A stretch of DNA of 64,000 bases. Source: Aureitalea sp. L0-47 (GTDB lineage Bacteria > Bacteroidota > Bacteroidia > Flavobacteriales > Flavobacteriaceae). Positions 45,530 to 53,983 of the stretch are shown here, piece by piece. The stretch lies in NCBI RefSeq assembly GCF_026126405.1, contig NZ_JAFMTQ010000011.1, positions 53,417 to 117,416 of the forward strand, given 5' to 3'. The position numbers and the translations under genes were made by a program. Within the stretch, counting starts at the first letter, position 1. Each line of letters opens with the position of its first letter. The notes under the pieces are model-generated. The model was given only the letters and a program-made list of their open reading frames with translations, made no database searches and was not told where the DNA came from.

Positions 45530-46417
45530 ATGAAAAAGCTACGTAAAGAAGATATCAACCAGGAGGTTTTCGACCTCTACGACGACTACGCTCATAATAA
45601 GCTAGGGCGAAGACAATTCATCGAAAAATTGTCGATATATGCGATCGGTGGTTTAACGGTTCCAACACTGCTGAGCTTTATAATGCCTGATTACCTTAAT
45701 TCTATTTTGGTACCTGCCGATGATCCCAGGCTCTATTCAGATTATATCACCTATCCTTCACCCAAGGGAGGTGGCGATATTAAGGGGTTGCTCTCATATC
45801 CCAATGATGCCGAAACACAACTTCCCGGGATCATCGTGGTTCATGAGAACAGAGGTCTGAATCCATATATCGAAGACGTAGGTCGAAGAGCTGCTGTGGA
45901 GGGATTCATAAGCCTGGCACCGGATGCGCTTTCACCTTTAGGCGGTTATCCGGGGAACGATGATGATGGGAGAACTATGCAGCGGCAGCGGGATAAGAAC
46001 GAGATGCTGGAAGACTTCATTGCAGCTTTCAACTTTCTTAAATCTCATGAGAAATGTAACGGCTATATAGGTGTTGTGGGCTTCTGTTTCGGAGGTTGGA
46101 TCTCGAATATGATGGCGGTGAAATTACCAGATTTGAAAGCAGCCGTTCCTTACTACGGCAGACAACCTTCTGCTGAAGAAACCAGCTCTATAAAAGCACC
46201 ATTGCTTATTCATTATGCCGAATTGGATAAACGTGTCAATGAAGGTTGGGCTAATTATGAGACAGCGCTTAAAAACAATGGAATTGATTACCAGGTTCAC
46301 TTTTACCCAGGAGTTAACCATGGATTTCATAACAACTCCACGCCGCGTTTCGATGAAGCCGCTGCGGCATTGTCATGGGAACGCACTATATCATTTTTTA
46401 AAGACAAACTGAAATAG
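45530..46417 (+). CDS. Dienelactone hydrolase family protein with a Tat-like signal
   Basis: 295 residues. The N-terminal segment LGRRQFIEKLSIYAIGGLTV has twin arginines and a hydrophobic stretch, preceded by an unusually long 28-residue leader. This suggests export in folded form by the Tat system. The hydrolase domain has a Cys nucleophile in VGFCFGGW (near residue 184). Asp is in YAELDKRVN and His in GVNHGFHNN, the DLH triad. It may cleave lactones or esters outside the cytoplasm. The GDPD gene starts 10 nt later, so the two are likely cotranscribed. Confidence 0.85.
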   Translation: MKKLRKEDINQEVFDLYDDYAHNKLGRRQFIEKLSIYAIGGLTVPTLLSFIMPDYLNSILVPADDPRLYSDYITYPSPKGGGDIKGLLSYPNDAETQLPGIIVVHENRGLNPYIEDVGRRAAVEGFISLAPDALSPLGGYPGNDDDGRTMQRQRDKNEMLEDFIAAFNFLKSHEKCNGYIGVVGFCFGGWISNMMAVKLPDLKAAVPYYGRQPSAEETSSIKAPLLIHYAELDKRVNEGWANYETALKNNGIDYQVHFYPGVNHGFHNNSTPRFDEAAAALSWERTISFFKDKLK

Positions 46418-46427
46418 TGGTTGACCC

Positions 46428-47342
46428 ATGAATATTAGAATTCTTTCTCTAGCGGTGCTCTTGAGTTTAACCAGTTGTAATAATGACACTTCCATGCCAA
46501 TATCCATAGATCTCCAGGGCCATCGCGGTTGCCGCGGACTCATGCCTGAAAATACCATTCCGGGTTTCCTTAAAACCCTCGACATTGGGGTAACTACCCT
46601 GGAAATGGACCTGGTTATTTCAGCAGATAAACAGGTCGTGGTCTCCCATGAACCTTTTTTCTCTCATGAGATCAGTACAGCGCCAAATGGAGAAGTTATT
46701 TCTGAAGAGAACAAGCGAAGCTACAATATGTACCAGATGACCTACGACAGCATTGCAACTTTTGATGTAGGACTGAAACCTCATTCTCGCTTTCCGAAGC
46801 AAAAAAAGATGGAGGCAGTGAAACCTCTTTTCTTAGACGTGGTGAAGGAGGTTGAACACTATGTTATTCAGAATGAAATCTCCAAGCCATTTTACAATAT
46901 TGAGATCAAACGAAATCCAAAATACGACAACATCTATCATCCCAACGGACAAGAATTTGCCGAATTAGTGGTGAGCGCAGTAGCTATGAGTGGAGTAAAA
47001 GAACGTGTTGTGATCCAATCTTTTGATCCGGAATCACTACAGATAGTTCGAAAAATAGACCCCGAAATACCTCTGGTTCTGTTGATTGAAAATAAACTAA
47101 CTCCTGAAAAGAACCTGAAGAAACTGGGATTTACTCCGGCGATCTACAGTCCGGCACACGTCCTGGTAGATGCATCCCTGGTAGAATTCTGTAAGTTGAA
47201 TAGTATGGAATTGATCCCGTGGACGGTTAACGACAAGGATGAGATGAAGCGATTGATCGACCTTGGGGTTGATGGCATCATTACAGATTACCCGGATATT
47301 CTTAATAAGATGTTGGACAATTTAAGCGCCACACGGAAATAG
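46428..47342 (+). CDS. Glycerophosphodiester phosphodiesterase
   Basis: 304 residues with an apparent lipoprotein signal (MNIRILSLAVLLSLTSCNN). GDPD motifs are GHRGCRGLMPENT near the N-terminus of the mature protein, LEMDLVISADKQVVVSHE, YNIEIKRNP and IPWTVNDKDEMKRLIDLGVDGIITDYPD at the C-terminus. It hydrolyses glycerophosphodiesters to glycerol-3-phosphate and an alcohol, probably in the periplasm. Its stop is 3 bp from the stop of the convergent helicase. Confidence 0.9.
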   Translation: MNIRILSLAVLLSLTSCNNDTSMPISIDLQGHRGCRGLMPENTIPGFLKTLDIGVTTLEMDLVISADKQVVVSHEPFFSHEISTAPNGEVISEENKRSYNMYQMTYDSIATFDVGLKPHSRFPKQKKMEAVKPLFLDVVKEVEHYVIQNEISKPFYNIEIKRNPKYDNIYHPNGQEFAELVVSAVAMSGVKERVVIQSFDPESLQIVRKIDPEIPLVLLIENKLTPEKNLKKLGFTPAIYSPAHVLVDASLVEFCKLNSMELIPWTVNDKDEMKRLIDLGVDGIITDYPDILNKMLDNLSATRK

Positions 47343-47345
47343 TTA

Positions 47346-48617
47346 TTACCTGCGTCTACGTCTTGATCTGTTGCCGTTCTTAGAGTTTTTAGGGGATGAA
47401 TTTCCATCATCTCGGGAATTTCTCCGGCCTCGCTGATTTTGAGCTTTATTCGCGAGTTTTTTATCGTTTACTTCCTGAAGTGTTTCAGTTACTTCAAATC
47501 CCGGAATTACCTTACTCTCTAATGTTCTTCCCAATAATTTTTCAATTCCCTTTTGGTAATCGAATTCATCTACACTCACAATGGAGATTGCTTCACCCCC
47601 GGCTCCTGCCCTTCCGGTTCTTCCAATTCTATGAACATAATCCTCAGGTATATTAGGAAGTTCATAATTGATAACATGAGGAAGTAAAGGAATATCAAGT
47701 CCGCGAGCCGCTATATCTGTAGCTACCAAAACCCGGACCGTACCCTTCTTAAAACCTTCCAAAGCCATAGTTCTGGCTCCCTGACTTTTATTTCCGTGAA
47801 TTGCTTTAGAATGAATTCCAGCCTTACCTAATTTCTGACTCAATCGATTGGCTCCATGCTTGGTACGCGTGAAAACAAGTACCTGTTCCCACCCTCCATC
47901 AGTGATCAATTTCGTGACCAGTTTGGTTTTCTTTGACTTGTCGGTTCGATAAACGATCTGATCCACCGTTTCGGCTGTAGTATTCTCCGGGGTAGCTTTT
48001 ACCATAACCGGGTTTTTCAGGAATTTTCCGGCGAGTTTTTTGATCTCTTTCGAAAAAGTTGCGGAAAATAACAGGTTTTGCCGTTTTACCGGTAACTGGG
48101 CAAGTATCTTTTCAATATCCCGTAAAAAACCCATGTCCAGCATACGATCTGCCTCATCCAAAACTAAAACCTCAACATGAGATAATGAAAATACTTTCTG
48201 GTTGTGAAGATCCAATAGTCGGCCAGGGGTTGCAACCAGTATGTCCACGCCTTGCTTTAAGGTGCGGATCTGAGGATTGGCATTAACGCCTCCAAATACT
48301 ACAGTAGTACGAAGGTCTGTAAATTGTCCGTATTGTTTAAAATCATCTGTCACCTGGGCAGCAAGTTCTCGCGTGGGTGTCAATATCAATGATCGAACCC
48401 GGCGCCGCTGCATTGGACTTTCCGAAGATAATTTCTGAAGTATAGGTAATGCAAAACCAGCAGTCTTGCCCGTTCCTGTCTGTGCCGAAGCAAGAAGGTC
48501 CCGTCCTGATAAAATTTGTGGTATCGCCTTCACCTGAATAGGGGTTGGCTCCGTGTATCCTTTTTTGCTAATAGCTTTTAGCAGGGCAGCGGATAACCCG
48601 ATTGAATTAAATGACAT
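47346..48617 (-). CDS. DEAD-box RNA helicase (RhlE-like)
   Basis: 423 residues from the ATG at 48617 ([16 protein letters not shown]); an in-frame ATG at 48656 adds 13 residues that do not fit the family. Motifs in order: Q motif GYTEPTPIQ, Walker [54 protein letters not shown] and [10 protein letters not shown]. The tail is Arg/Asn/Ser-rich and basic ([13 protein letters not shown]...SRRRRR), as in cold-shock-type RhlE proteins that bind RNA. Role: ribosome assembly or mRNA turnover. Confidence 0.93.
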   Translation of the reverse strand: MSFNSIGLSAALLKAISKKGYTEPTPIQVKAIPQILSGRDLLASAQTGTGKTAGFALPILQKLSSESPMQRRRVRSLILTPTRELAAQVTDDFKQYGQFTDLRTTVVFGGVNANPQIRTLKQGVDILVATPGRLLDLHNQKVFSLSHVEVLVLDEADRMLDMGFLRDIEKILAQLPVKRQNLLFSATFSKEIKKLAGKFLKNPVMVKATPENTTAETVDQIVYRTDKSKKTKLVTKLITDGGWEQVLVFTRTKHGANRLSQKLGKAGIHSKAIHGNKSQGARTMALEGFKKGTVRVLVATDIAARGLDIPLLPHVINYELPNIPEDYVHRIGRTGRAGAGGEAISIVSVDEFDYQKGIEKLLGRTLESKVIPGFEVTETLQEVNDKKLANKAQNQRGRRNSRDDGNSSPKNSKNGNRSRRRRR

Positions 48618-48670
48618 ATAGTATTTTGTGAAAAGACAAAAATCTATTAATGCCATTTCTTTATTAGCTG

Positions 48671-48678
48671 CAAAGGTA
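48671..48678 (-). promoter_or_regulatory. -7 promoter element of the DEAD-box helicase gene
   Basis: On the minus strand TACCTTTG, an exact TAnnTTTG. It lies 53 nt before the ATG at 48617. No clear -33 TTG. Confidence 0.45.
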
Positions 48679-48767
48679 CGCTATTTAATTCCATGGCAGC
48701 ATATCCGGATAGGTAAATCCGTACCCACTTAATTTTAAGTATCTTTCATTCATAGAATAGTAATTAA

Positions 48768-49007
48768 ATGAAATATTTTTTCGCTCTTTGCCTGTCCTTA
48801 TTTATACTTAATTGCCAGGAGAAACCAACCGAAGCACCCTCAGAGGACGGTAATACCTGGGGCTTTCCCTATTTTGAAAAAGTAGGTGAAGTAAACGAGG
48901 TATGTTTTGTGGAAGGTCTGGTAAACTACAAAGGAAAATACTTCCTCTACTATGGTACAGCAGATTCGAAGATCGCAGTGGCAGTGTACGATCCCGGCAG
49001 GGAATGA
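48768..49007 (+). pseudogene. Internally deleted GH130 (mannoside phosphorylase-like) lipoprotein gene
   Basis: Encodes 79 residues: a lipoprotein signal (MKYFFALCLSLFILNCQEK), a short linker, and then what looks like only the C-terminal end of a GH130 enzyme. The end is VNEVCFVEGLVNYKGKYFLYYGTADSKIAVAVYDP. GH130 proteins are about 330-400 residues, with five-bladed propeller blades before this segment. The two ends are joined in frame, so an internal in-frame deletion is likely. It may still be expressed as a small lipoprotein but should have no enzyme activity. A genuine short protein is the less likely alternative. Confidence 0.7.
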
Positions 49008-49072
49008 ATTACCAATTGAGGCTGTAACGTTCGCAAATAAAACGTACTTAACAGGTAAACAATTAACCTTAG

Positions 49073-49252
49073 ATGAACTATAGACATTACTTTTTCGGTA
49101 TCATACTGGGTGTTTCAATTGGTGTTTCCCTGGGTGTGGCATTAGACAACATTGGGATTGGAATCGCCATAGGAATGGGTGTAGGTGTGGCCCTCGGAAT
49201 GGCCTTTGGAACGGTCAATAAGAAGAAAGAAGAAGAAGACGAGGATGAATAA
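49073..49252 (+). CDS. Small glycine-zipper membrane protein
   Basis: 59 residues, starting MNYRHYFFGIILGVSIG. A long hydrophobic segment has Gly every three to four residues (GVSLGVALDNIGIGIAIG, then GVGVALGMAFG), a glycine-zipper pattern that favours helix packing in membranes. It ends in a charged KKKEEEDEDE tail. It is short but has an ATG and a strongly non-random composition. Not related to its neighbours by any known family. Confidence 0.6.
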   Translation: MNYRHYFFGIILGVSIGVSLGVALDNIGIGIAIGMGVGVALGMAFGTVNKKKEEEDEDE

Positions 49253-49291
49253 GGCGAATACCAAGCGAATTTCTTTTAGTACTTTTATAGG

Positions 49292-49307
49292 ACTTCCTCT
49301 TGGAAGT
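49292..49307. repeat. Hairpin in the leader of the MFS transporter gene
   Basis: ACTTCC-TCTT-GGAAGT, a perfect 6-bp stem with a 4-nt loop, ending 13 nt before the ATG at 49321. It may affect translation start. A near -7 box (TACTTTTA, 49280-49287) lies just before it. Confidence 0.35.
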
Positions 49308-49320
49308 TCATGAGAAGTAT

Positions 49321-50583
49321 ATGGCCAACCAACCTCAGCAAAAGATCTATTACCACATTGTGATCCTGGTGATGGTGATCTTCTTCGCGATCTCTTTTAT
49401 CACTAATATTCTGAATTCCATCATCATCGATGTGAAGCAGAGTTTCGATCTCAGCCTGAGCCTGGCCGGGCTCCTCCCCTTCTCTTTTTTCATTGCATAC
49501 GGGGTGATGTCCATCCCTGCAGGATTCCTTTCAGAAAAATACAGCGACAGGACGTTGCTTTCGGTTGCCTTCGGAATTATCATCCTGGCATGTGCTGTGT
49601 TCACGATCTTCCCCGGCTATATTGTTTTCAGTCTTAGTTTGTTCTTCCTGGGTTGCAGCATGGCCGTGTTGCAGGTGATCATCAACCCAATGCTACGTGC
49701 GGCGGGTGGTGAAGGACATTTTGCCTTTAATTCAGTGCTGGCGCAATTGGTTTTCGGACTGGCATCCTTCGCGAGTCCCTACTTGTACATGTACCTGGTA
49801 AATTCCGAAGAAAACAAAGACGTACTTGCCGAAATGCTGCGAGGACTTGTCCCTGCCGAACTACCCTGGGTATCCCTTTATATTGTCTTTGCCATCCTTG
49901 GACTTGTATTATTCCTCATTGTAAGAGCCACGCGCTATCCCGAATACACCAAGAAAGAAAGTGAACGTTCCGGTGATCGATCCTCCTATATGAGTTTGCT
50001 GAAGAACAAATGGACCCTTCTGTATTTCCTGGGGATTTTTTGCTATGTGGGAACTGAACAAGGCATAGGGAACTGGATCTCGGGGTTTCTTCAGGAATAT
50101 CATTCCCTGGACCCTCAAACCATTGGGGCCAATACGGTTTCTAAATTTTGGGCAATGCTCACAGTGGGATGTTTGCTCGGATTATTTTTACTGAAAGTAT
50201 TCGATAGTCGAAAGATATTGATCGGATCGGGAATTGCCACTATCGCCTGTTTGATCCTGGCGGTAACTTCCTCATCAGAAATCGCACTGCTTGCATTTCC
50301 TGCCCTGGGCTTCCTGATATCGGTAATGTGGTCCATCATTTTTTCGCTTGGCCTCAATTCGGTTAAGGAGCAGCATGGTTCGCTTTCGGGGATTCTTTGT
50401 ACCGGGATAGCCGGAGGTGCGGTCATGCCCTTATTGGTTGGCTTCCTCGGAGATATGATCAATCTGAAAATTGGAATACTATTCCTTATCGTCCCTTTAC
50501 TATTCATCGTTTCCATTGGCTTCTGGGCAAAACCTTTGGTAAATAATACTACCTTTAAACTGCAAAAGAAATCGGAAACATGA
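49321..50583 (+). CDS. MFS sugar transporter (FucP/glucose-galactose type)
   Basis: 420 residues from the ATG at 49321; an in-frame TTG at 49300 is rejected. It has about 12 hydrophobic segments, with the MFS loop motif GFLSEKYSDRT after helix 2 and the FucP-family pattern FFAISFITNILNSII in helix 1. It is an inner-membrane symporter, most likely for a hexose or aminosugar. The ROK kinase gene overlaps its stop by four bases (ATGA), which supports a transport-then-phosphorylate role. Confidence 0.85.
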   Translation: MANQPQQKIYYHIVILVMVIFFAISFITNILNSIIIDVKQSFDLSLSLAGLLPFSFFIAYGVMSIPAGFLSEKYSDRTLLSVAFGIIILACAVFTIFPGYIVFSLSLFFLGCSMAVLQVIINPMLRAAGGEGHFAFNSVLAQLVFGLASFASPYLYMYLVNSEENKDVLAEMLRGLVPAELPWVSLYIVFAILGLVLFLIVRATRYPEYTKKESERSGDRSSYMSLLKNKWTLLYFLGIFCYVGTEQGIGNWISGFLQEYHSLDPQTIGANTVSKFWAMLTVGCLLGLFLLKVFDSRKILIGSGIATIACLILAVTSSSEIALLAFPALGFLISVMWSIIFSLGLNSVKEQHGSLSGILCTGIAGGAVMPLLVGFLGDMINLKIGILFLIVPLLFIVSIGFWAKPLVNNTTFKLQKKSET

Positions 50584-51416
50584 ATGCAGAATATATAGGA
50601 GTAGATCTTGGCGGAACCACTTTCAATGCAGGCCTTGTTCACAGCGGAATGTTATTAGAAGAGACAAGCAGGAAAATTGTTAGTAATGCATCTTCAGAAA
50701 CCATTCTAACTGTTTTAACCGATGCTATTGAAGAAATTCTCACTGAGGATGTGAAAGGTATTGGCGTTGGGGTTCCCGGGATCGTTGACCCTCAAAACGG
50801 TATGATCTACAATATTCAGAATATACCGGCCTGGCAAGAAGTACCGCTGCAACAGATTTTACAGGAAGAATTCAAGGTTCCGGTAGTATTGAACAACGAT
50901 GCCAACTGTTTTGCACTTGGTGAGAAGCAATTTGGTAAGGGAAAGGAGTTCAGCGATTTCATCGGACTGAGCATAGGTACCGGACTGGGTATGGGAGTTA
51001 TCATCAATAATTCATTGTACAGCGGTGTGCTATGTGGCGCTGGGGAGATAGGAATGTTACCCTATAAAGAGGGTTTAGTTGAAGAATATACAGGCAGTTT
51101 CTTCTTTATCAGAGAATATGGAATTTCGGCCAAAGAAATGCACAAAGAAGCCCTGAATGGTGATCGCAAAGCGATTCGGGCCTTTGAGGAATTCGGGACT
51201 CACCTTGGAGAAGCTATCAAAATGATCCTCTTTATGTATGCCCCCCAGGCAATCATAATGGGTGGCTCCATTGCTAAAGCACAGCAATTTTTTGAGAGTT
51301 CCATGCATGAATCTATTCGGAAATTTGCCTATCCGAAGCAAATTGAACAATTGAAGATACTAACTTCTTCCCATCCGAACCTACCGATACTAGGGGCTTC
51401 AGCCTTGTGCCTGTAA
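50580..51416 (+). CDS. ROK-family sugar kinase lacking the zinc motif
   Basis: 278 residues. It has the ATP-binding phosphate-1 segment YIGVDLGGTTFNAGLV, the GVGVPGIVDPQNG segment and the catalytic Asp in LNNDANCFALGE. The adenosine region SIGTGLGMGV follows. The usual ROK zinc site (EIGHxxx...CxCGxxGC) is missing: the sequence reads GEIGMLPYKEGLVEEYTG, with Met for the His and no cysteines. It probably phosphorylates the sugar imported by the MFS protein it is coupled to. Specificity cannot be given. Confidence 0.82.
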   Translation: MNAEYIGVDLGGTTFNAGLVHSGMLLEETSRKIVSNASSETILTVLTDAIEEILTEDVKGIGVGVPGIVDPQNGMIYNIQNIPAWQEVPLQQILQEEFKVPVVLNNDANCFALGEKQFGKGKEFSDFIGLSIGTGLGMGVIINNSLYSGVLCGAGEIGMLPYKEGLVEEYTGSFFFIREYGISAKEMHKEALNGDRKAIRAFEEFGTHLGEAIKMILFMYAPQAIIMGGSIAKAQQFFESSMHESIRKFAYPKQIEQLKILTSSHPNLPILGASALCL

Positions 51417-51500
51417 GGTGATTCCTTCACTTGGGAAATCTCTGCCGAGGCAAAGCAAATTTTTTGTATCTTTCTGAATACTAACCAATTATAATCCATT

Positions 51501-52667
51501 ATGAAAGCATTACACTCATGGGTTGTACTGTGTGCTATTTTCCTTTCCTTTCCTTTATTCGCACAGTCTCCGGCTACTTTAGCTGAACTACTCGAACGCA
51601 AGAATCAAACCACACACAAATGTGTTACCGCTGTATTCTCTCCAGAGGAGATTGATCTTCTAAGAGCCCATTATGGGCGAAGGACAGACGTGCCTGTTAC
51701 CCAAATGCGTGTTGGAGGATCGGATATCTTCGGAATTGAGAATTCTAGTGAGACCTATGGAAAATTCAATAAAGGTAATCCTGCGGCCTTTACTCCTATT
51801 GCAAACTCCCCTATCACAAATCCGAATTTCGAAGGAGCTGGCGCTGTAAACGGAAATGGTTCCAAGGCCTACGTGGTAGATAACGACAATAATATTTATT
51901 CACTAAACCTTATCTCTGGGATTTACACCCTGCTTGGAGCCCTTACGGGAATTCCACCTGGTGAAAGTATCACTGGCCTTGAATTCGACCCCACAGATGG
52001 ATTGCTCTATGCGTTGTCGACGAATGCTGTTGTTACTACCTTGTTACTCATAAATTTGGTAACCATCGCGGCCACGGTAGTTGGGATAACGGGTATGACA
52101 CTTGGAATTGCCCTGGCTATAACAGTTACAGGAGCGCTATTTGCCCTGGACATTGATAATGACAGTATATGGAGCATCAACAAACTAACTGGTCTGGCCG
52201 TGCTGATCGGAGCAATTGGTTTCGATGCGAATTTCGGACAGGGAATGGCCTTGAGTTATGTAGCCGGAGTGATACTTTTAGCCGCTTTTAATAATACCGT
52301 TTTCGATTCGGAACTAAGAATTGTCAACACCGTTACGGGGCTCACGACACTGATTGGGATAATTTATGTTGTAGCTACATCTCAATTTGCGTGGATAGGA
52401 AACCCAGACCCTGACCTCTCTGTGGCTGATAATCTCAAACGTTTGTTCAATTTATATCCTAATCCTGCCGGGGATTCGGTCTATATACAGGCTGATGAAC
52501 GTATAGAAAGCATTTCGATATTTGATATGTTTGGACGAAGGGTAATGTACCAGCCGGTGGATGCACTTACTTCCGAACTGGATATTTCCTACTTAAGCAG
52601 TGGACAGTACGTGTGTTCCGCGGTAGTTAATGGTAAATCCGGGATTTACAAGATCGTAAAGCAGTAA
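51501..52667 (+). CDS. Secreted DUF4394-like propeller protein with T9SS sorting domain
   Basis: 388 residues with a signal peptide (MKALHSWVVLCAIFLSFPLFAQ). The middle has repeated blades of the type VDNDNNIYSLNLISGIYTLLG, LDIDNDSIWSINKLTGLAVLIG and RIVNTVTGLTTLIG, which resemble DUF4394-type propellers. The C-terminus (LFNLYPNPAGDSVYIQ to GQYVCSAVVN...YKIVKQ) is a type A T9SS signal. Exported through the outer membrane. A terminator follows 23 nt after the stop. Confidence 0.85.
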   Translation: MKALHSWVVLCAIFLSFPLFAQSPATLAELLERKNQTTHKCVTAVFSPEEIDLLRAHYGRRTDVPVTQMRVGGSDIFGIENSSETYGKFNKGNPAAFTPIANSPITNPNFEGAGAVNGNGSKAYVVDNDNNIYSLNLISGIYTLLGALTGIPPGESITGLEFDPTDGLLYALSTNAVVTTLLLINLVTIAATVVGITGMTLGIALAITVTGALFALDIDNDSIWSINKLTGLAVLIGAIGFDANFGQGMALSYVAGVILLAAFNNTVFDSELRIVNTVTGLTTLIGIIYVVATSQFAWIGNPDPDLSVADNLKRLFNLYPNPAGDSVYIQADERIESISIFDMFGRRVMYQPVDALTSELDISYLSSGQYVCSAVVNGKSGIYKIVKQ

Positions 52668-52690
52668 TTTTTTTCATATACTTCTTTTAG

Positions 52691-52721
52691 GAGGTAGCCT
52701 TTTAGGAGGTTGCCTCTTTTT
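52691..52721 (+). terminator. Intrinsic terminator after the 51501 gene
   Basis: GAGGTAGCCT and AGGTTGCCTC form a 10-bp stem with two G-U pairs and a 6-nt loop, followed by five T residues. Confidence 0.75.
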
Positions 52722-52810
52722 CATTTCTGAAGAACGGACCTTTGCATGACAGTCGGTTAACTTTTTTTACTATCTTTAAGAGACAACTACACTAAACCAA
52801 TAATGACAAT

Positions 52811-53236
52811 ATGAGTTCATCCGAATATTACTTTGAATTGTCCGCCAATGGAGAGCAAACCTCTTTTGAAATGGTGGACGGAGTCTCAACGGAGCCCGCG
52901 TTAAAGCATGCATTACTACCTGGGGACCATCCCTTCAAATACCGACTCCCTTCCCTGCCTAAGTCGGATCGCATCATACTAAAAAAAGGAAAAGCCCAAC
53001 CAGGCTCCAGGATTATGGAGTGGTTTGGAAGACCAAATGAGGATAATGTGGCTCCGGAAAAATCCCGTGTGATTCTTTGTTTAAAGGATTCCAGCGGTAA
53101 GCCCTTGATGGAATGGACGCTTCACAATGCCTATCCTATGAGTCATCATACACAAAAAGTAGATAGTAAGCTTCCCTCTACGGTGATCGATGATCTTGAG
53201 GTGGGCTATTCTTTCTACACATTTTCGAAACGATAA
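52811..53236 (+). CDS. Orphan phage-tail-tube-like protein (T4 gp19/contractile-system tube family)
   Basis: 141 residues. The layout fits the gp19-like tube fold: EYYFELSANGEQTSFEMVDGVSTE at the start, the YRLPSLPKSDRIILKKG segment where tube proteins have LP.....v.LKRG, then ILCLKDSSGKPLMEWTLHNAYPMS and the C-terminal VIDDLEVGYSFYTF strand. In contractile tails this protein stacks as hexamers to form the inner tube. No sheath, baseplate, spike or ATPase genes lie nearby, so this is a solitary copy. It is cytoplasmic, with no signal peptide. It lies 20 nt before the NTF2-like lipoprotein. Confidence 0.72.
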   Translation: MSSSEYYFELSANGEQTSFEMVDGVSTEPALKHALLPGDHPFKYRLPSLPKSDRIILKKGKAQPGSRIMEWFGRPNEDNVAPEKSRVILCLKDSSGKPLMEWTLHNAYPMSHHTQKVDSKLPSTVIDDLEVGYSFYTFSKR

Positions 53237-53256
53237 TTCAACTAAAACAACTAATC

Positions 53257-53772
53257 ATGAGAAGTATTCTTAAGCGAATAAAGCCAGCTTTCGGCTTTGT
53301 TCTTATTTCAATCGTATTTATATCCTGCACCCAGGGTCCCACTGATGTTACAGAGGAAATTCGCAAAGCGAACGAAGAATTTATCGCAGCATTTAATGCG
53401 AATGACGCCGCAAGATTAACGGCTGTTTATACTTCCGATGCAACCATTCATCCTCCAAATAGTGAGTCTATTTCCGGAAGCGAAGGCATAGAAGCCTATT
53501 GGAAAGCAGGTTTTGAAATGGGTATAAATAGTGGTGTTCTTACAACTATCAAAGCCACTGGTTACGGTGATACAGCTGTTGAAGAGGGTACATTCGTGAT
53601 CAATGCAGTAGACGGTTCCACAATCGACAAAGGCAAATATATTGTCATTTGGAAAAAAGTGGACGGTGTCTGGAAATACGATAAGGATATCTGGAATAGT
53701 AGTCAACCTCTACCGGAACCCGAAATGGAGCAGATGGCGGAAGAGTCGGCTTCTGAAGAAGCTGCAGAGTAA
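53257..53772 (+). CDS. NTF2-like (SnoaL/DUF4440) lipoprotein
   Basis: 171 residues. The signal ends in VFISCTQG, a lipobox. The core from NEEFIAAFNANDAARLTAVYTSDATIHPPN to GKYIVIWKKVDGVWKYDKDIWNSS is a cone-shaped NTF2-like domain of the DUF4440 type. An acidic Glu/Ala/Ser tail follows. Such domains bind small molecules or act as stress-linked enzymes; no function can be given. It lies 20 nt after the tube-like gene and may be cotranscribed with it. Confidence 0.82.
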   Translation: MRSILKRIKPAFGFVLISIVFISCTQGPTDVTEEIRKANEEFIAAFNANDAARLTAVYTSDATIHPPNSESISGSEGIEAYWKAGFEMGINSGVLTTIKATGYGDTAVEEGTFVINAVDGSTIDKGKYIVIWKKVDGVWKYDKDIWNSSQPLPEPEMEQMAEESASEEAAE

Positions 53773-53900
53773 GCAGGAAACACATACTCCCGAGCATCTA
53801 AGTCGGTATAAAGACAAAGGTCAACGTTGTTATTGCCAACTTTTGGGCTTTCAAATTGCTGCAAAATGCTGCAATTAGTCATATGCTGTTATTGCCCCGT

Positions 53901-53915
53901 TTCAGGATTCCTGAA
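53901..53915. promoter_or_regulatory. Perfect palindrome upstream of the T9SS hydrolase gene
   Basis: TTCAGGA-T-TCCTGAA, a perfect 7-bp inverted repeat around one base, 69 bp before the ATG at 53984. It looks like a dimer binding site. A second palindrome (AGCAAA-A-TTTGCT, 53959-53971) lies closer to the gene. Confidence 0.4.
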
Positions 53916-53983
53916 TGCGTGACCGTTGAAAACCCGAAGTTTTATTAGTATCTTCCACAGCAAAATTTGCTAAAGCCCATATT

